NCBI GenBank assembly: GCA_947450345.1
Contig: CANFVD010000006.1
Span: 1 to 51,539, forward strand
DNA from: Actinomycetota bacterium
GTDB taxonomy: Bacteria > Actinomycetota > Actinomycetes > Actinomycetales > Microbacteriaceae
DNA: 51,539 nucleotides
Direction of reading: 5' to 3'
Shown: one piece after another, positions 1-7,733 of the stretch
Position numbering within the stretch: the stretch's first letter is position 1
Layout: every line of letters begins with the position of its first letter
Position numbers and translations under genes: made by a program
The notes under the pieces: generated by a model
What the model saw: the letters and a program-made list of their open reading frames with translations, nothing else
Databases searched by the model: none
What the model was told of the DNA's origin: nothing

Positions 1-488
1 ACGAGGATTGCCGTGGCAATGACCTCAATGATGATGGCAGCAGGAAGCTCGAAGTGCAGGGGCGAGCGGTCGCCGTATCCGTTGGACGCGAAGCCACTGT
101 CGGTCAGGTACTTAAGAAGGCTCTGGTCCTTGTTCGAGGGGCCGAACATCGCGATGACGTAGAGAACGCTCGAGGCGATAAGACCACCGATGAGCTGGGC
201 CACAATGTACCCGAGCACGTCGCGCCAGGCGAAGCGGCGACCGAGGGCCAGACCGAGCGTCACGGCGGGGTTGAAGTGTCCACCCGAGATGCCACCGACG
301 GCATAGATGGCCACCATGACCGAGAGACCCAGAGCGAATGCAACACCGAGGAAGCCGGCGCCGTTGGTCTGGTTTCCGCCGAAGGTGGTGGCAAACAGTG
401 CTGCACCGCCAACGCCAAATACGAGAACGAACGTTCCGAAGACCTCAGCGAGGAAACGGTTGGTATAGGTAGGAGTTGAGTCAGCCAT
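1..488 (-). CDS. aqpZ: Aquaporin (MIP family), partial at the window edge
   Basis: This is an inner-membrane water or small-solute channel. The reading frame is read on the minus strand from ATG at 488 and runs off the left edge, so about 162 N-terminal residues are visible. They begin MADSTPTYTNRFLAEVFGTF and contain a typical first MIP helix and the first pore motif HFNPAVTLG (NPA at residues 73-75). The second NPA motif would lie outside the window. AAAGGG upstream of the ATG can serve as ribosome binding site. The frame is missing from the supplied ORF track, probably because it has no stop in the window; the 54-479 plus-strand ORF is its shadow. The family is clear, but water versus glycerol specificity cannot be judged without the C-terminal half. 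Confidence 0.9.
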   Translation of the reverse strand, partial: MADSTPTYTNRFLAEVFGTFVLVFGVGGAALFATTFGGNQTNGAGFLGVAFALGLSVMVAIYAVGGISGGHFNPAVTLGLALGRRFAWRDVLGYIVAQLIGGLIASSVLYVIAMFGPSNKDQSLLKYLTDSGFASNGYGDRSPLHFELPAAIIIEVIATAIL

Positions 489-623
489 AACTGGCGGCAC
501 CCTTTCTTTTTTTCGAATTCGAGCGACCGACAGTGGTCGCTTCCGGTTCGAGGCTAGCGGACGTTCGCCCGCTCGCCTCTGAGGAATTGCCGGTGAACGG
601 CATCCTCTCAGAATTCGATGACG

Positions 624-646
624 TTGATAATTATTGTGCTTGTCAA
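624..646. promoter_or_regulatory. AT-rich imperfect inverted repeat between aquaporin and acyl-CoA ligase
   Basis: TTGATAA and TTGTCAA form near-perfect arms (one mismatch) in an AT-rich patch of an otherwise GC-rich 239-base divergent intergenic region. On the minus strand the right arm reads TTGACA, a plausible -35 box for the aquaporin gene, but no convincing -10 follows. It could be an operator for the neighbouring TetR protein; this is inference only. Confidence 0.35.
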
Positions 647-727
647 CTAATTTCCCGGTTAGCATTACTGAGACGAGAGTCGGGATGTGCACCGCGACAC
701 CGGTCGCGCTGAAAGGGAAATTGTTCA

Positions 728-2248
728 ATGGAGAACCAAGGCATCGGATCGTGGGCCACGCGACGACGCGTCAAGTCCGCGGGTAAAACAGCCTTCATCT
801 TTAACGATGTATCCACCAGCTACGACGAGTTCCACGTTCAGGTCAATCAGCTGGCGCACGCCCTACGCGGCGCGGGAATCACGCGCGGTACGCGCGTGGC
901 GTACCTCGGGGAGAACCACCCCACCTTTCTGGTGACCTTCTTCGCCACCACGCAAATCGGGGCCATCTTCGTTCCCCTCAACACGCGCCTGGCTCCCGCC
1001 GAGGTCTCGTATGCACTTGACGACAGCGGCGCGAGCCTGCTCATCCACTCGGGCGCTCTCGCACACCTGGCCGTGCAGGGCTCGTTCGGGATGTCGCTCC
1101 AGCTCGTTCAGGCCGACGGCGACCCGCACGAGGCGGGAGTCACCACCCTCGCTGCCTTCACCGAGGGAGCATCGGCCGAGTTCATTGACGTGCCCGTGGA
1201 GCACGACGACCCCGCCCTCATCCTCTATACGTCAGGCACCACGGGTCACCCCAAAGGCGCGGTGCTGACCCACGCGAACTTCATCTGGAACACGTTCAAC
1301 GCCATCGTCGACTTCGACATCACGTCGAAAGAGATGTCGCTCATGATCTCGCCGCTCTTTCACGTGGCGTCGCTCGGCATGGGCGCCCTGCCCATGCTCA
1401 TCAAGGGCGGCACCATTGTGCTCGAGGCCGGCTTCAACCCCGAGCGCGCACTCATGCTCATTCAGAAGTACGGCATCACCATGCTGAGCGGCGTGCCCAC
1501 GACCTATCAGATGCTCTGCGAGCATCCCGACTGGGACAAGACGGACCTGTCCACCGTGCACCACATGACCTGTGGCGGATCGGCGGTGCCCGCGCGCGTG
1601 CTCGACGCCTACGAAGCCCGCGGTCTGGCCTTCACACTCTCGTACGGCATGACCGAGTCGTCTCCCGGTGCCACCGCCATGCCGCCGGCCTACAGCCGAG
1701 CAAAGGCGGGCTCCTCGGGACTCCCCCACTTCTTCGTCGACATGCGGATTCGCACCGAAGAAAACAGCGAGGCTCCCGTCGGTGAAGTTGGCGAGATCCA
1801 ACTGCGCGGGCGAAACGTTATTGCGGAGTACTGGAACAAGCCCGAGGCCACCCGCGATTCGTTCGTGGACGGCAACTGGTTCAAGACCGGCGACATGGGC
1901 TACGTCGACGAAGACGGCTTCTTGTTTGTGGCCGACCGCATCAAAGACATGATCATCTCAGGTGGCGAGAACATCTATCCGGCCGAAATCGAGCAAATCA
2001 TTTTCGAGCTCGACGGCGTGACCGGGGTGGCGCTGATTGGTGTTCCCGACGACAAGTGGGGCGAAGTGCCGTGGGCCATACTCACGGTTGCCGGCGAGGC
2101 GACCGTGACGCTCGAGCAGGTGCGGGGTCACCTCGATAACCGGGTGGCGCGCTACAAGATGCCCAAGAACCTCATCATCGTCGACGAGTTTCCGCGCACG
2201 GCCAGCGGCAAGATTCGCAAGGCCGAACTGCGCAAGCGTTACGCCTAG
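728..2248 (+). CDS. Acyl-CoA synthetase (AMP-dependent ligase, FadD-like)
   Basis: It activates a carboxylic acid to its CoA thioester through an acyl-adenylate, in the cytoplasm. The 506 residues match the usual family length. The phosphate-binding motif YTSGTTGHPKGAVLTH lies at residues 167-182, the hinge region GDMGYVDEDGF follows in the C-terminal part, and the catalytic lysine is in RTASGKIRK (about K495). The start is the ATG after AAAGGGAAA. The gene converges on a TetR gene with a four-base overlap of ends. With the following SDR, acyl-CoA dehydrogenase and MaoC genes it probably feeds a beta-oxidation-type pathway. Substrate chain length or ring structure is not readable from the sequence. 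Confidence 0.9.
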   Translation: MENQGIGSWATRRRVKSAGKTAFIFNDVSTSYDEFHVQVNQLAHALRGAGITRGTRVAYLGENHPTFLVTFFATTQIGAIFVPLNTRLAPAEVSYALDDSGASLLIHSGALAHLAVQGSFGMSLQLVQADGDPHEAGVTTLAAFTEGASAEFIDVPVEHDDPALILYTSGTTGHPKGAVLTHANFIWNTFNAIVDFDITSKEMSLMISPLFHVASLGMGALPMLIKGGTIVLEAGFNPERALMLIQKYGITMLSGVPTTYQMLCEHPDWDKTDLSTVHHMTCGGSAVPARVLDAYEARGLAFTLSYGMTESSPGATAMPPAYSRAKAGSSGLPHFFVDMRIRTEENSEAPVGEVGEIQLRGRNVIAEYWNKPEATRDSFVDGNWFKTGDMGYVDEDGFLFVADRIKDMIISGGENIYPAEIEQIIFELDGVTGVALIGVPDDKWGEVPWAILTVAGEATVTLEQVRGHLDNRVARYKMPKNLIIVDEFPRTASGKIRKAELRKRYA

Positions 2249-2844
2249 TTGGCGAGTGGCTCGGTGACCGCGCGGATGAGTTTGTTCCACGCCTCAGGGT
2301 CGACCTTTGTGACGGCAACGTCGTCGACAGCACGACCCAGCGTGTAGGCCTGCAGGAAGACCGCAATCGCGCGGGCATCCAAGTCGTTGCGAATCCATTC
2401 TTTTTCCTGGGCGGACTGAATTGCCTCCACCAGAGTGTTGGTCAATCGTTCCTGCTCAACCGAGAGCAGTGCACGGAAGCGCAGGTTGGAGTTGGCCATG
2501 CCCAACTCGCGGGCTCGCTCTGCGCGGCGGTGAGCAAGTTGGGGGTCTTGGGTACCGACCGACATTTCATACATGCGGCCGAAGAACTCGGCGCCAGACG
2601 TTGAACTCGCGACAATATCCGCGATCACGGCATTGGTGAAGTCAACACCGGCGCTGAAGCGACGCACGAGGGTGGCTTCAATGAGTGCGGGGAAGTCACC
2701 AAAGTGGTGATACAGGGAGCCGCGGGCAACACCAGAGGCAGCGAGGACGTCCTCGACGAGAATATTCTGCGGATGTTCACCATCGAGCATCTCGGAAACG
2801 GTGTTGATCAGCCGTTCCTTAGTGGATATACCCTGTTTTGCCAT
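2245..2844 (-). CDS. TetR/AcrR family transcriptional regulator
   Basis: A 199-residue protein of TetR size. The N-terminal helix-turn-helix runs over about residues 8-55 and includes the typical VARGSLYHHFGDFPALIEA recognition region. The C-terminal helical domain would bind the inducer, here plausibly an acyl-CoA, because the gene lies tail to tail with the acyl-CoA ligase and close to the SDR operon. The ATG is preceded by a TAGGAT box at exactly six bases and has no Shine-Dalgarno site, which suggests a leaderless transcript. Its targets are not known; nearby inverted repeats (624-646, 2910-2939, 3503-3529) are candidates. Confidence 0.9.
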   Translation of the reverse strand: MAKQGISTKERLINTVSEMLDGEHPQNILVEDVLAASGVARGSLYHHFGDFPALIEATLVRRFSAGVDFTNAVIADIVASSTSGAEFFGRMYEMSVGTQDPQLAHRRAERARELGMANSNLRFRALLSVEQERLTNTLVEAIQSAQEKEWIRNDLDARAIAVFLQAYTLGRAVDDVAVTKVDPEAWNKLIRAVTEPLAN

Positions 2845-2850
2845 CGTTCT

Positions 2851-2856
2851 ATCCTA
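2851..2856 (-). promoter_or_regulatory. -10 box of the TetR gene (leaderless geometry)
   Basis: TAGGAT sits exactly six bases before the ATG at 2844. CTGAAA lies 18 bases further upstream as a possible -35. Transcription would begin on the A of the start codon. Confidence 0.6.
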
Positions 2857-2909
2857 GAAGAAATGAGGTACCGATTTCAGGCTAACATCACGTTAACTCC
2901 AACAAACGC

Positions 2910-2939
2910 CCGATTTTTGTTCAGAAATCGGAACAAAAA
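2910..2939. repeat. AT-rich double inverted repeat between the MarR and TetR genes
   Basis: TTTTTGTTC (2914-2922) and GAACAAAAA (2931-2939) are perfect nine-base arms around an eight-base centre. The overlapping pair CCGATTT (2910-2916) / AAATCGG (2925-2931) gives an alternative fold. It lies just downstream of the MarR stop and about 55 bases upstream of the TetR -10 box. A terminator is possible, but there is no separate U-tract; an operator or a switch between two folds is equally possible. Confidence 0.45.
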
Positions 2940-2944
2940 CAGGG

Positions 2945-3388
2945 CTAAAGCGTTATTTTGCTCAGCAGTCGGCGCAGCTCTTCGCGCTCACTGTCGGAGA
3001 GCGCAGCAAGGGATTCTGCCTCAGTTGCTTGCGCAACTTCGCGGGCGCGGGCATACATCTCCATACCTTTGGCCGTTGCCACAATGACGTTGGTGCGCCG
3101 GTCAGTGGGCGCAGGGTGGCGCTCAACCAGCTGAGTCTTCTCGAGATGATCGACCAACGCCACGATTTGACTCGCGTCTAGCGAGAGAAACTCTGCAAGT
3201 TCGCGCTGAGTAGGCTCGAGGCCGCTGGCGGCCAGGGAGAGCACCGCGTAGCTCCTGGCCTTCAGACCCAGGGTGAGAAGTCGGCTGTTTGCGTGGCCTG
3301 TTCCGGCGGCGCGGGCGCGAGCAAGTAAGAACTCTGTCTCCTGGGCCAGGTCAGAAGCACCAAAACGGGCGGCGTCAGACTTGGCCAT
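2945..3388 (-). CDS. MarR family transcriptional regulator
   Basis: A 147-residue winged-helix protein. The central part, with PTQRELAEFLSLDASQIVALVDHLE followed by LVERHPAPTDRRTN, is the classic MarR recognition helix and wing (DRR motif). It is divergent from the SDR-amidohydrolase-acyl-CoA dehydrogenase-MaoC operon, so it is the prime candidate regulator of that operon, presumably releasing DNA on binding a pathway intermediate. GGGAG upstream of the ATG acts as ribosome binding site. Two inverted repeats in the 243-base divergent gap are plausible binding sites. The ligand is unknown. Confidence 0.9.
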   Translation of the reverse strand: MAKSDAARFGASDLAQETEFLLARARAAGTGHANSRLLTLGLKARSYAVLSLAASGLEPTQRELAEFLSLDASQIVALVDHLEKTQLVERHPAPTDRRTNVIVATAKGMEMYARAREVAQATEAESLAALSDSEREELRRLLSKITL

Positions 3389-3482
3389 GGCTCACTCCCA
3401 CTCTCTTGCCCACCCTCTTGCGGAACATCGAATTCTCGTCAGGCGAAAAAACTATGCGTCGCACTTGCTCTCACCCGAGATT

Positions 3483-3494
3483 TAGTTGAAACTA
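3483..3494. promoter_or_regulatory. Palindrome TAGTT-GA-AACTA, candidate MarR operator
   Basis: Perfect five-base arms with a two-base centre, the size and symmetry usual for MarR sites. It lies eight bases upstream of the TTGACA box of the SDR operon and in the MarR gene's own divergent promoter region. Confidence 0.45.
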
Positions 3495-3501
3495 TAAACC
3501 A

Positions 3502-3530
3502 TTGACACTTTAAAGCATTTGAGGTGTCAT
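3502..3530 (+). promoter_or_regulatory. Promoter of the SDR operon with an overlapping inverted repeat
   Basis: TTGACA (3502-3507), a 17-base spacer and TGTCAT (3525-3530) form a sigma70-type promoter. The arms TGACAC (3503-3508) and GTGTCA (3524-3529) are inverted repeats lying on both the -35 and the -10 boxes, so a bound repressor would block polymerase. The leader to the ATG would be about 95 bases. Confidence 0.55.
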
Positions 3531-3631
3531 GGATTGAGGGTAACAACAGTTGGCGCCCCTCGCACCATCACATAGCCTCATTCCGAAAAATCGCTTGCCC
3601 TCAAGAAAACCTCACGCCGTCAAGGAGAACC

Positions 3632-4561
3632 ATGTCACTCGCAGGCAAAGTAGCCGTCGTCACCGGAAGCGGACAGGGTCTCGGCCTTGCCTACGCGCAG
3701 GAACTCGCCGCACAGGGCGCGGCCGTCGTCATTAACGACGTCAACGCCGAGGTGGCCAACGCCGCCGTGGCCAGCATCATCGACGCCGGTGGAAAAGCCG
3801 TGGCTGTGGTTGCCGCTGTGGGTTCCACCGAGACCGCCAAGAAACTCGTCGACACCGCCGTTTCGGAATTCGGGCGCCTCGACATCATGGTCACCAACGC
3901 GGGAATCCTGCGCGACACCGTGCTGTGGAAGATGTCGGACGACGACTTCGATGCCGTGATCAACGTTCACCTCAAGGGAACGTTCACGTGTGTTCGCGAA
4001 GCTGCCATCTACATGCGCGAGAACGAGATTCCCGGCCGCATTATCTGCATCGGTTCGCCAACCGGACAGCGCGGAAACTTTGGCCAGACCAACTACGCAG
4101 CCGCCAAGGCCGGCATCGTGGGAATGGTGCGCACCTGGGCGCTCGAGCTCAAGAAGGCGGGCATCACCGTCAACGCTGTGATCCCGGTTGCCGCCACCGC
4201 GATGACTGCCACAGTGCCCTACTTTGCCGCCGCCATCGAAGCCGACGCCAAGGGCGAGACCATGCCCGACTTCTTCCGCAAGACGCTGGGCTTCGGCACC
4301 AGTGGCGACGTGGCCCCGCTCGTGGCGTTCCTCGCCTCCGACGAAGCGGCCGCCTTCACGGGCCAGGCCATCGGCATCGGTGGCGACCGCCTGCAGGTGT
4401 ACACGCACCCCGACGCTGCGGTGACCGAGTACCACGAGGGTGGCTGGTCCTTCGGTGACCTCGTCGCTGCGTTTGCCGGACCCCTCGCCGGATCCGCCCA
4501 GTCGGTGGGCGAGCGCATGCCCCCACTGCCCGAAGACCTGGTTCGCGAGCCGGCCAAGTAG
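3632..4561 (+). CDS. SDR-family (R)-3-hydroxyacyl-CoA dehydrogenase-like protein
   Basis: An NAD(P)-dependent short-chain dehydrogenase of 309 residues. The cofactor loop TGSGQGLG is at residues 11-18, and the catalytic set N111, S142, Y155 and K159 (in YAAAK) is intact. The protein is longer than a typical 250-residue SDR and, from memory of the family, resembles the dehydrogenase domain of peroxisomal multifunctional enzyme type 2. That would suit oxidation of (R)-3-hydroxyacyl-CoA. The ATG at 3632 is chosen because AAGGAG lies just before it; the ORF track start at 3524 lacks a site and lies over the promoter. It is the first gene of a four-gene operon. Confidence 0.88.
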   Translation: MSLAGKVAVVTGSGQGLGLAYAQELAAQGAAVVINDVNAEVANAAVASIIDAGGKAVAVVAAVGSTETAKKLVDTAVSEFGRLDIMVTNAGILRDTVLWKMSDDDFDAVINVHLKGTFTCVREAAIYMRENEIPGRIICIGSPTGQRGNFGQTNYAAAKAGIVGMVRTWALELKKAGITVNAVIPVAATAMTATVPYFAAAIEADAKGETMPDFFRKTLGFGTSGDVAPLVAFLASDEAAAFTGQAIGIGGDRLQVYTHPDAAVTEYHEGGWSFGDLVAAFAGPLAGSAQSVGERMPPLPEDLVREPAK

Positions 4562-4566
4562 GCATC

Positions 4567-5448
4567 GTGCGTTACGAACTCAATCTGGATGTGGCCAGCC
4601 TCACGGCCATCGACACGCACGTGCACATCGAAGTCGACGATCACGGGCACAACGCCCTGACCGACGACCTCGTTGAGGCGGCCAGCAAGTACTTCAAGAC
4701 AGACGGTCCCCGCCCCACGCTCGATGACATCGCCACGATTTATCGGGAACGCAAGATGGCCGCCGTGGTGTTTACGGTGGATGCCACCACGTCGCTCGGG
4801 CACTCCCCCAACTCCACCGAGGAAATTGTGGCGGGAGCGATTCGCAACAGCGACGTGCTGATTCCGTTCGGCTCGGTTGATCCGCTCCAGGGCTCACGCG
4901 CGGTGGACCGCGCCAAAGACCTTTTCGAGACTTATGGCGTGCGCGGTTTCAAGTTTCACCCCACGCTGCAGGACTTCGACCCGAGCGACGAAGCCTTCAC
5001 TCCACTGTTCTCGGTGATTGACGAGATGGAGGTGCCGGTCATTTTCCACACGGGCCAAACGGGCATCGGTTCGGGGCTTCCCGGCGGTCGGGGATTGCGC
5101 CTCTCTCTGTCGAACCCCATGCTGCTCGACGATCTGGCCGCGCGCTTTCCCGGTCTCGACATCGTGATGGCCCACCCCTCGGTGCCGTGGCAAGACGAAG
5201 CCCTGGCCGTGGCCACGCACAAAGCCAACGTTTGGATTGACCTGAGCGGATGGTCGCCCAAGTACTTCCCCGAGAACCTGGTGCGTCAGGCGAACTCCAT
5301 TTTGCAGAACAAAGTGCTGTTCGGCTCTGACTTCCCCCTCATCACGCCGGATCGTTGGCTGGGAGACTTTGCCAACCTCACGATCAAAGACGAAGTGCGA
5401 CCCAAGATCCTCAAAGACAATGCCGTGAGGCTTCTGGGACTCAGCTAG
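4567..5448 (+). CDS. Amidohydrolase family (TIM-barrel) metal-dependent hydrolase or decarboxylase
   Basis: A 293-residue protein of the amidohydrolase-2 group. The metal-binding start motif DTHVH is at residues 16-20, and later metal or substrate histidines are in KFHP, FHTG and MAHPS. The closing aspartate is in FGSDFPL. This family includes decarboxylases of aromatic or unsaturated acids and C-C or lactone hydrolases. It starts at GTG six bases after the SDR stop and its own stop overlaps the next start by one base, so translation is coupled. Its presence inside a beta-oxidation operon suggests ring opening, deacylation or decarboxylation of an intermediate. The exact reaction cannot be told. 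Confidence 0.85.
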   Translation: MRYELNLDVASLTAIDTHVHIEVDDHGHNALTDDLVEAASKYFKTDGPRPTLDDIATIYRERKMAAVVFTVDATTSLGHSPNSTEEIVAGAIRNSDVLIPFGSVDPLQGSRAVDRAKDLFETYGVRGFKFHPTLQDFDPSDEAFTPLFSVIDEMEVPVIFHTGQTGIGSGLPGGRGLRLSLSNPMLLDDLAARFPGLDIVMAHPSVPWQDEALAVATHKANVWIDLSGWSPKYFPENLVRQANSILQNKVLFGSDFPLITPDRWLGDFANLTIKDEVRPKILKDNAVRLLGLS

Positions 5449-6626
5449 TGAGCGACCTCTACCCCGCCTGCGACCCGCTCAACCTCGCCGACGTATTGAC
5501 GCCGGCCGAACAGGCAGCGATTCGCCGGTTGCGCGCCACGCTCGAGACAAAGGTTCAGCCGCTCCTCAGCGAGTACTGGGCGCGCGACGAGTTTCCCACG
5601 CAGATCATCCCCGAACTGGTGGGTCTCGGCATGATGAATCCCGCCGAGGTTGTCGAAGCGGGCGAGAAGCCCGGTCACCTCTTTGCCGGATTCCGCACCT
5701 TCGAACTGGCACGCTGTGACACATCCATGGCCACGTTCTATACGGCCGTTGCCGGGCTTTTTCGCACCACCATCAACCTCGGTGGTTCACCCGAGCAGGC
5801 CGCCAAGTGGGATCCACTGGTGCAGACGTTTGAGATGTTCGGTGTCTTCTGTCTCACCGAGCCCGAGCACGGATCCGACATCGCGCGCGGGCTCGCCACC
5901 ACCGCAACCCGCACGGGCGACACGTGGACCATCAACGGCGCCAAGCGCTGGATTGGTGGGGCCGGCATGGCCACGACGCTGGCCATCTTTGCGCGCGACA
6001 CCGCCGACGGCGAGGTGAAGGTTTTCTTGGTTCCCCAGGATGCGCCCGGTGTGACGCTGACCAAAATGGAGGGAAAAATATCCCTTCGGATCATGCAGAA
6101 CTTTGACATCGCGCTCACAGGCGTGCAGGTGAGCGACGACACCCGTTTGGCCAACGTCAATTCATTCGCCGATGTGGCTCGGTTGCTGGGCAACACGCGC
6201 TCAATAGTGGCGTGGATTGCCTGCGGCGCCATGGCCGGCGCTTACGAGGCTGCGGTGCGGTACACCACCGAGCGCGACCAGTTCGGCAAGAAGGTCGCCC
6301 ACTTCCAACTTGTGCAGGAGAAGTTGTCGACGATGCTCGCCAACCTCACGGCCTCCCTGGCCATGACGGTGCGCCTTGCTCAACAAGAAGCCGCCGGTGC
6401 GTACGCCGACGAAAACTCGGCCATGACCAAGATGTTCACGAGCAAAAAGCTTCGCGAGACCGTGGCCTTGGCCCGCGAGGTTGCCGGTGGCAACGGCATC
6501 CTGCTCGAGAACGATGTGGCGCGGTTCTTTGCCGACGCCGAGGCCGTCTACTCCTACGAGGGCACCCACGAGATCAACTCCCTCGTGGTGGGTCGCTCCA
6601 TCACGGGCAAAGGCGCATTCGTTTAG
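5448..6626 (+). CDS. Acyl-CoA dehydrogenase, glutaryl-CoA-dehydrogenase-like
   Basis: An FAD-dependent enzyme introducing an alpha-beta double bond in an acyl-CoA; 392 residues, the normal family size. FCLTEPEHGSDIA is the flavin and substrate contact segment. RDQFGK lies in the C-terminal helical domain. The motif YEGTHEIN near the C-terminus carries the probable catalytic glutamate in the position used by glutaryl-CoA dehydrogenases, and VVGRSITG also fits that subgroup. The start is GTG at 5448, sharing one base with the preceding stop codon; the longer ORF-track start is only an upstream extension inside the previous gene. Substrate unknown. Confidence 0.9.
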   Translation: MSDLYPACDPLNLADVLTPAEQAAIRRLRATLETKVQPLLSEYWARDEFPTQIIPELVGLGMMNPAEVVEAGEKPGHLFAGFRTFELARCDTSMATFYTAVAGLFRTTINLGGSPEQAAKWDPLVQTFEMFGVFCLTEPEHGSDIARGLATTATRTGDTWTINGAKRWIGGAGMATTLAIFARDTADGEVKVFLVPQDAPGVTLTKMEGKISLRIMQNFDIALTGVQVSDDTRLANVNSFADVARLLGNTRSIVAWIACGAMAGAYEAAVRYTTERDQFGKKVAHFQLVQEKLSTMLANLTASLAMTVRLAQQEAAGAYADENSAMTKMFTSKKLRETVALAREVAGGNGILLENDVARFFADAEAVYSYEGTHEINSLVVGRSITGKGAFV

Positions 6627-6671
6627 GCTCCTCCCCCTTCTTCACCTCCCCATCCAACAGAAAGAGAAACC

Positions 6672-7124
6672 ATGACCACCTCCGTAACTTTCGCTGAACT
6701 CCGCGGCATGGAAGGAGCCGACCTCGGCTTCTCCGACTGGATCACTGTTGACCAGGACCGCATCAACACGTTTGCCGATGCCACCGACGATCACCAGTGG
6801 ATTCACGTTGACGTGGAGCGGGCCAAGACCGGCCCCTTTGGCGCACCCATCGCACACGGCTTCCTCACGCTGTCGCTGGCTATCCCGATGTGGACCACGC
6901 TGCTCGACGTGACCGATTGCGAGACCAAGGTCAATTACGGTCTCGACAAGGTGCGCTTCGTGACGCCCGTGAAGGCCGGAGCCAAGATCCGCATGGGCGC
7001 CAAGATTGCGAGCATCACCGAGGTTGCCGGCGGCGTGCAGTTGGGCGTTGACCAAGTGATTGAGGTCGAGGGCTCGGAGAAGCCTGCCGTCATCACGCAG
7101 AGCCTGTACCGCTTCTACGAATAG
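6672..7124 (+). CDS. MaoC-like (R)-specific enoyl-CoA hydratase
   Basis: A 150-residue single hot-dog-fold hydratase. The catalytic D-x4-H signature is visible in ATDDHQWIH, followed by FGAPIAHGFLTLSL, which is typical of MaoC domains. It would add water to a trans-2-enoyl-CoA to give the (R)-3-hydroxyacyl-CoA, the substrate expected for the SDR at the head of this operon. A short 45-base gap with an AAAGAGAAA site separates it from the acyl-CoA dehydrogenase gene. No thiolase follows; the next gene is on the other strand. Confidence 0.9.
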   Translation: MTTSVTFAELRGMEGADLGFSDWITVDQDRINTFADATDDHQWIHVDVERAKTGPFGAPIAHGFLTLSLAIPMWTTLLDVTDCETKVNYGLDKVRFVTPVKAGAKIRMGAKIASITEVAGGVQLGVDQVIEVEGSEKPAVITQSLYRFYE

Positions 7125-7128
7125 AGAC

Positions 7129-7512
7129 TTACGCGACTGGCTCGGAGTTCGCTCTGAGCCAGTCGGTAATCTGCTCAAACTCGAGGTCTCCGCGCGCGCA
7201 CGCGAGCATGAACTCGAGATTTCCGTCCTCGTCTCCCTGGACCTCAAAACCGTTCATCACGAGGAACACGGTGGCCGCAGTCCAGGCCAATCGCTTGTTT
7301 CCGTCGAGGAGTGCATGGTTTCGAGCCAACGACTGGAGAAGAGCGGCAGCCTTTTCGAATAAATCCGGGTATGACTCGGCTCCGAAGACAACGGTTTGTG
7401 GCCGGTATAGCGATGAGTCGAGCAAACCGTAGTCTCGAATGGGACCAATTCCCAAGCGATGCAGGGTTCGCAAGACGTCATCGAACGTGAAGTAATGAAT
7501 TTCTCGCGCCAT
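7129..7512 (-). CDS. doc: Doc-type (Fic fold) toxin
   Basis: A 127-residue death-on-curing family protein. Doc toxins phosphorylate elongation factor Tu and stop translation. The signature HALLDGNKR (residues 66-74) fits the Doc form of the Fic motif, with L instead of F at the third position. The gene lies eight bases downstream of a ribbon-helix-helix antitoxin gene and is probably co-transcribed with it. Its 3-prime end holds a strong hairpin and lies only four bases from the convergent MaoC stop. Partnering with an RHH rather than a Phd antitoxin is less usual. Confidence 0.87.
   Translation of the reverse strand: MAREIHYFTFDDVLRTLHRLGIGPIRDYGLLDSSLYRPQTVVFGAESYPDLFEKAAALLQSLARNHALLDGNKRLAWTAATVFLVMNGFEVQGDEDGNLEFMLACARGDLEFEQITDWLRANSEPVA
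7134..7165. terminator. Hairpin with UUCG loop shared by the maoC and doc 3-prime ends
   Basis: CGACTGGCTC and GAGCCAGTCG form a perfect ten-base stem, extendable by four pairs (one G-U) to close on a TTCG tetraloop. It starts ten bases after the MaoC stop and lies inside the last codons of doc. There is no U-tract, so it may act as a 3-prime stabilising hairpin or a weak terminator for the catabolic operon. Confidence 0.5.
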
Positions 7513-7520
7513 TGTGCGAT

Positions 7521-7727
7521 TTAGGTTTCGCTTAGTCGCTCGATGAGTCCGGCGTGGCGAGACATCACGCGATCGAAAGCAGCATCATATTTGGCGCTGT
7601 GCGCGTGTCTTTCGAGATACTCATCCACAGCTGTCAGAACAAGCTTCTGCTTGCTGATGCCCTCTATCGCCGCCCAAGCATCGAGCTGGGCATCTTGTTT
7701 TTCTGTCAGTCGAAGTGTCATAGCCAT
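7521..7727 (-). CDS. Ribbon-helix-helix antitoxin of the Doc toxin
   Basis: A 68-residue protein. MTLRLTEKQDAQLDAWAAIE followed by ISKQKLVLTAVDEYLERH is a CopG/MetJ-type ribbon-helix-helix DNA-binding domain. The C-terminal tail of about 20 residues would bind and neutralise the downstream toxin. It precedes the toxin gene, as usual for antitoxins. A TACAAT box lies six bases before the first ATG and overlaps a perfect palindrome, which is what an autoregulated antitoxin promoter should look like. Confidence 0.82.
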   Translation of the reverse strand: MAMTLRLTEKQDAQLDAWAAIEGISKQKLVLTAVDEYLERHAHSAKYDAAFDRVMSRHAGLIERLSET

Positions 7728-7733
7728 GACCTT

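Noticed and set aside
2704-3087. 127-residue plus-strand ORF spanning tetR and marR
   Set aside because: It runs antisense across two clear regulator genes and the gap between them; no domain.
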